Positions 61,028 through 64,000 of a stretch of DNA of 64,000 nt are shown here, one piece after another. The position numbers and the translations under genes are program-made. Below the pieces are notes generated by a model. That model saw only the letters and a program-made list of their open reading frames with translations. It had not been told where the DNA came from and made no database searches. Positions within the stretch are counted from its first letter, which is position 1. Each line of letters starts with the position of its first letter. The stretch lies in assembly GCA_965249225.1 (NCBI GenBank), contig CBDFLT010000009.1, positions 682,001 to 746,000 of the forward strand. The letters run 5' to 3'. This DNA is from CBDFLT01 sp965249225. Lineage in GTDB: Bacteria > Chloroflexota > Dehalococcoidia > Lucifugimonadales > G963668185.

Positions 61028-61417
61028 ATGATTAGTCGGATTCGCGGAACTAGCCAGGGGGTCCTGGCTGTTGCGGCGGTGATGACGTTAGCCATTGTGG
61101 GGCACGTCGCGGAAACCGCCAAAGGCTTGGGTGGCGAAGCGTCCCAGGTCTTGAACGACCAGCGCGGCAATATCGCCGCGTCCATCATCGCCCTGATTGG
61201 AGGGGTCCTGTTCATCGTCTTTGGCCTGGTGCTGGCTGACACGATTCTGTCTCAGGCGGCAACCTCAGGCGGGAGCGCGAACATCGGTTCCTTTAGCGGG
61301 GCTCAGTCCCTCAATGACATCGTCCCTCTCGTCTACTACACCATCATTGTGGTGGGTGGTGTGACGCTGATCGGTGTGGGGGGAATGGGCGTCCGCTCCA
61401 ACGTGCGGGGCAAGTAG
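61028..61417 (+). CDS. Small three-helix membrane protein, paralogue A
   Basis: 129 aa. Helices lie at about residues 12-30, 50-73 and 100-123, with a conserved loop SANIGSFSGAQSLNDIVPLV before the last helix. The loop and last helix are repeated in the next gene with near-identical DNA, so the two are duplicates. AGGAGGT stands 7 nt before ATG. No pilin signal motif is obvious. Unknown family. Confidence 0.65.
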   Translation: MISRIRGTSQGVLAVAAVMTLAIVGHVAETAKGLGGEASQVLNDQRGNIAASIIALIGGVLFIVFGLVLADTILSQAATSGGSANIGSFSGAQSLNDIVPLVYYTIIVVGGVTLIGVGGMGVRSNVRGK

Positions 61418-61489
61418 CGACCGTTTAGGAGGTGGGGCGCTGGTGCGGCGCACCAGCGCCTGCGCCCCAGCTCCGTGGGAGATGTTTCG

Positions 61490-61753
61490 ATGACCCGTAA
61501 CCAAGGAATAACGGCTGGAATATTGGTCATGATTGGCGGGGCTTTGGTCCTGATTATCGGGCTGGTGCTGGCACCGGTTGTCCTGGACAACGCTGCATCA
61601 GCTGGCAGTAGCGCGAACATCGGTTCCTTTAGTGGAGCCCAGGCCCTCAACGATCTGGCTCCGGTCCTTTACTTCTCTATGCTGACTGTTTTTGGAGTGG
61701 GGTTTATCGGCCTGGGTGCCAAAGTCGCGCATACAGCCCACAAGGGCTCCTGA
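61490..61753 (+). CDS. Small two-helix membrane protein, paralogue B
   Basis: 87 aa. MTRNQGITAGILVMIGGALV then LIIGLVLAPVVL as helix 1, the loop SANIGSFSGAQALNDLAPVL and a second helix. Equivalent to paralogue A without its first helix. ATG 61490 has GGGAG 10 nt upstream; GTG 61475 is the alternative. Likely co-transcribed with its neighbours. Confidence 0.65.
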   Translation: MTRNQGITAGILVMIGGALVLIIGLVLAPVVLDNAASAGSSANIGSFSGAQALNDLAPVLYFSMLTVFGVGFIGLGAKVAHTAHKGS

Positions 61754-61759
61754 GGCTCA

Positions 61760-63247
61760 ATGCACAGCCTACTGGCAAGGCCGGGACTTGCCCTGGCCCT
61801 GGTGGTTATACTGGGGCTGGCGCTCCGCTTCGGCCTCGTTCTCACACACGATAATTACCTCGGTGTCGACGGTGGCGCCTATCTGCTTTCCCGTAACGAC
61901 GTTATGGGGTCAGAGCCCACCGGGACCATCGGCCCTGGCCTGCCGCGTCCACCCCTGGCTCCGGGCTACCAGCTCGTCCCTTTTACGATCCTCCTGGGGG
62001 ATGATGTTGGTTACAAGGTCTGGACCGTCCTTGCTTCGATGGCGCCGGTGTTCGCGGTGTATCTCCTCTGCCGGATGTTCCTCTCCCGCTGGGCCTCCGT
62101 AGGCGCGGCTGGGTTCGTCTCTCTTGATCTCCTCCATGCGGAAATGATGGTGACGGGAGCCCTCCCGCTCCTAGGCTTTAGCCTGATCGCGGTGGCCTTG
62201 TGGTGCATCGCCACCCTGGGCAGCCGGCACGGGCGCCATGACTGGAGATTCGGGTTCCTCCTGGCCGGGTGTATCCCTCTGATCGCGTTCGTCAATCAGA
62301 CGAGCGCGGGCCTGGCGGCGATCCTGATTCCGGCTTACCTCGGTGGTGTCGTGTTCTACACTCGGGATCGCCGTATCCTCTGGCATACCCTCCCCTGGCT
62401 GGCGCTCGGTGGAGCCCTTGCCCTCACAGCCCTGCCCTGGTATATCGGCAATCTCCCAGGCTCGGACGCAGTCAGGTATCCGGGTCCCTGGCTTTATCTC
62501 TCCAACTGGGCCTCGAGCGCGTGGTGGCAGTTTGTAATCGCCGTCCCAGTCGGCTGGCTGGTGATCCGCAAGGCCCGCTCTCCACGGCTCAGGTCCTTGG
62601 GCCTGGTCACGGTCCTACTCGGTGTGCTGCTGGTGTTCATGAGTACGGACGAGGCCATTATCAACATCTTCTATCGCTCCCGCTATATGGTGACGATCCC
62701 GTTGTTCGTTTGCCTGGGATGGCTTGTGGCGCGGTACTGGTGGCCCCTGGCCACGCCTCGGTGGGCTGGGTATCTGGCCATGTTCGGGATCGCCCTCGTC
62801 CTGGTGGCGGGCTATGTGTTCCAGTTTAAGAATCAGGCGCAGTATTCCGACATGATTACCGTGGCGACCGCCAATGTGCTAGAGGCCATCGACGGCGAGG
62901 CCCAGGGGATCGTTACGAACACCTACACCCTGAGCCTTTGGATCGCCGCCCTTGAACGGGTGCCGTCCCCCTGGGCTTTCACCCATGAGCCGCCGGATGC
63001 GTTTGTCGCCATGGACCAGGACGTGAGGTGTGTCCTCAATTGGGTGGCGGGGTGTGACGGGCGCCTAGCCGCCAATCGCCTGGGTGTTTCCCACGTCCTC
63101 ATTGATACCAGGTTCCCCGACTACAACGGGCGCGCCCCAGCGAATTACAAGGCGCCGCCCGACCAGTGGAACGTGACCGCTAGCGCCCCCTGGCTATCTC
63201 AGGTCTATAGCAGGGGCAGCACTCAACTCTGGCTGATAGGAGAATAG
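61760..63247 (+). CDS. GT-C-type (PMT/ArnT-like) membrane glycosyltransferase
   Basis: 495 aa with roughly 10-12 hydrophobic helices in the first 360 residues and a soluble C-terminal region. The first loop after helix 1 (LTHDNYLGVDGGAYLLSRND) contains acidic residues at the place where GT-C enzymes hold the catalytic Asp. The gene starts 6 bp after paralogue B, suggesting co-transcription. Substrate unknown; glycosylation of the small membrane proteins or other surface material is a possibility only from position. Confidence 0.65.
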   Translation: MHSLLARPGLALALVVILGLALRFGLVLTHDNYLGVDGGAYLLSRNDVMGSEPTGTIGPGLPRPPLAPGYQLVPFTILLGDDVGYKVWTVLASMAPVFAVYLLCRMFLSRWASVGAAGFVSLDLLHAEMMVTGALPLLGFSLIAVALWCIATLGSRHGRHDWRFGFLLAGCIPLIAFVNQTSAGLAAILIPAYLGGVVFYTRDRRILWHTLPWLALGGALALTALPWYIGNLPGSDAVRYPGPWLYLSNWASSAWWQFVIAVPVGWLVIRKARSPRLRSLGLVTVLLGVLLVFMSTDEAIINIFYRSRYMVTIPLFVCLGWLVARYWWPLATPRWAGYLAMFGIALVLVAGYVFQFKNQAQYSDMITVATANVLEAIDGEAQGIVTNTYTLSLWIAALERVPSPWAFTHEPPDAFVAMDQDVRCVLNWVAGCDGRLAANRLGVSHVLIDTRFPDYNGRAPANYKAPPDQWNVTASAPWLSQVYSRGSTQLWLIGE

Positions 63248-63379
63248 CACCATGGCCGTCGTACTCGCACCGTTCAGCAGGCCCGCGGTCTGGACCCCAA
63301 GGTAATCATCCCTCGTGAGGCGCAGAGATACCCATCAGAAATACCCTGATACCCTGGACTGGTAACAGGCACTCTCTTT

Positions 63380-63934
63380 TTGCTCGTCTATCTCAAATGG
63401 GGCTTTGGCATAGACTTCGTCATCGTCTGCGCGGCGCTGTCCATTCTGCTTGCTCTGGCCCTGATCGACCTGGAACACGGCCTTATCCTCAACCGGATTG
63501 TGTATCCAAGCCTCGTGGCCTTCCTCATCCTCTCGCCCTTCTGGTCAGAACTGGAATCCTCCCGGTCTTTTCTGGGAAATGAAGACATGTTGGCCTCGGC
63601 TCTTAACTCGTTAGTCGCTGGCCTCGGTGGCTTTCTGTTCTTCTTTTTCATCGCCTTGGCTTACCCGAGTGGTATGGGGGGTGGCGACGTGAAGCTGGCC
63701 GGTCTCATCGGGCTGATGGTCGGGCTCCCGGGCGTCATCGTTGCCCTGTGGGTCGCTGTGGTCTCGGGTGGTGTGGTGGCGGCGGCCCTGCTGCTGTCTG
63801 GTAAGAAGGGAAGGAAGGACGCGATTCCCTTCGGCCCTTTCCTGTCCATGGGCGCCATCGTCGCTCTACTGGCGGGAAGTAACATCGTCTCCGGCTACGA
63901 GGCTCTGGCGGACGATGTGGCGGCGGTGCTATGA
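63380..63934 (+). CDS. Prepilin peptidase (A24), short form
   Basis: 184 aa. A24 aspartates lie in LALIDLEHGLILNRIVYPSL and the GxGD-type motif YPSGMGGGDVKLAGLIGLM, with six or so hydrophobic helices. The frame opens at TTG 63380 just after a stop at 63347. Upstream in frame, YPGLVTGTLF is still family-like, but the N-terminal methyltransferase-type domain with its paired CxxC motifs is missing, so the gene is probably N-terminally truncated or a single-domain form. Its stop overlaps the next ATG (ATGA). Confidence 0.75.
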   Translation: MLVYLKWGFGIDFVIVCAALSILLALALIDLEHGLILNRIVYPSLVAFLILSPFWSELESSRSFLGNEDMLASALNSLVAGLGGFLFFFFIALAYPSGMGGGDVKLAGLIGLMVGLPGVIVALWVAVVSGGVVAAALLLSGKKGRKDAIPFGPFLSMGAIVALLAGSNIVSGYEALADDVAAVL

Positions 63935-64000
63935 ACACCTCAAACGGCGTCTTGCAAGCCGCCGCCAAGACAATGAAGAGGCTGTCCGACGCCCTGCGCT
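63931..64000 (+). CDS. Start of a gene cut by the window end
   Basis: ATGA overlap with the peptidase gene, then an open frame, MNTSNGVLQAAAKTMKRLSD, to the edge. Too short to identify; probably in the same operon. Confidence 0.5.
   Translation, partial: MNTSNGVLQAAAKTMKRLSDALR

Noticed and set aside
1..64000. CRISPR arrays, tRNA or rRNA genes
   Set aside because: No regularly spaced repeats of 25-40 bp and no T-psi-C arm/acceptor patterns or rRNA segments were seen by eye. The only tandem array is the 10-bp one.

Overview
This 64 kb window (about 60% GC, dense, mostly single genes and short operons on both strands) looks like a chromosomal segment of an uncultivated Chloroflexota bacterium, probably Dehalococcoidia or SAR202-like. 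That placement is an inference. It rests on coenzyme F420 genes (cofG, cofH) in a bacterial setting, a PGF-pre-PGF surface protein, an Rv0959-like VWA gene, a dgt-dnaG-rpoD order and the general gene style. There is no rRNA or tRNA gene to test it.

Layout. 0-10 kb: DNA repair (a YhaN-like SMC-type ATPase, then convergent addA/addB helicase-nuclease genes). 10-18 kb: an acyl-CoA ligase translationally coupled to panE, two paralogous coiled-coil proteins (one apparently frameshifted in a C8 tract), a zinc-ribbon/AT-hook mini-protein, a JAMM peptidase, a cytidylate-kinase-like protein and apt. 18-22 kb: a DUF47-PiT phosphate transport pair behind a promoter, a leader and an intrinsic terminator, then a large PGF-pre-PGF surface protein. 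22-28.6 kb: an orphan molybdenum-hydroxylase FAD subunit, a MoaD-like protein with an odd C-terminal tail, a methyltransferase, a TPR lipoprotein preceded by a 10-bp tandem repeat, lipB, the L25 gene and mgtE. 28.7-41 kb: an Rv0959-like VWA gene split into three abutting frames, mfd, a HAD hydrolase, cofG-cofH-AIRS, a nonsense-riddled methyltransferase pseudogene and a PIG-L deacetylase. 41-43.3 kb: a deletion-scarred prophage remnant with near-consensus promoters and a LexA-like palindrome. 43.3-57 kb: a beta-hydroxyacid dehydrogenase, a ThDP enzyme, the dgt-dnaG-rpoD macromolecular synthesis genes, proBA, a DUF362 protein, a beta-propeller lipoprotein and an FHA protein. 57.6-64 kb: an accessory region in which an IS3-type element interrupts or replaces part of a locus. 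That locus contains a GspE/MshE N-terminal fragment, small paralogous membrane proteins, an HTH regulator, a GT-C-type membrane protein and a prepilin peptidase.

The housekeeping genes are conventional. The most interesting stretch is 57.6-64 kb, where pilus-type parts (GspE N-domain, A24 peptidase) sit with small two- and three-helix membrane proteins of unknown family. Other points worth checking are the three-way split VWA gene, the attenuator-like leader ahead of the phosphate genes, the C8 frameshift that removes the end of a fibronectin-III-like domain, a five-copy intergenic repeat, and several start codons lying 5-9 nt after -10-like hexamers with no Shine-Dalgarno sequence, which suggests leaderless transcripts.
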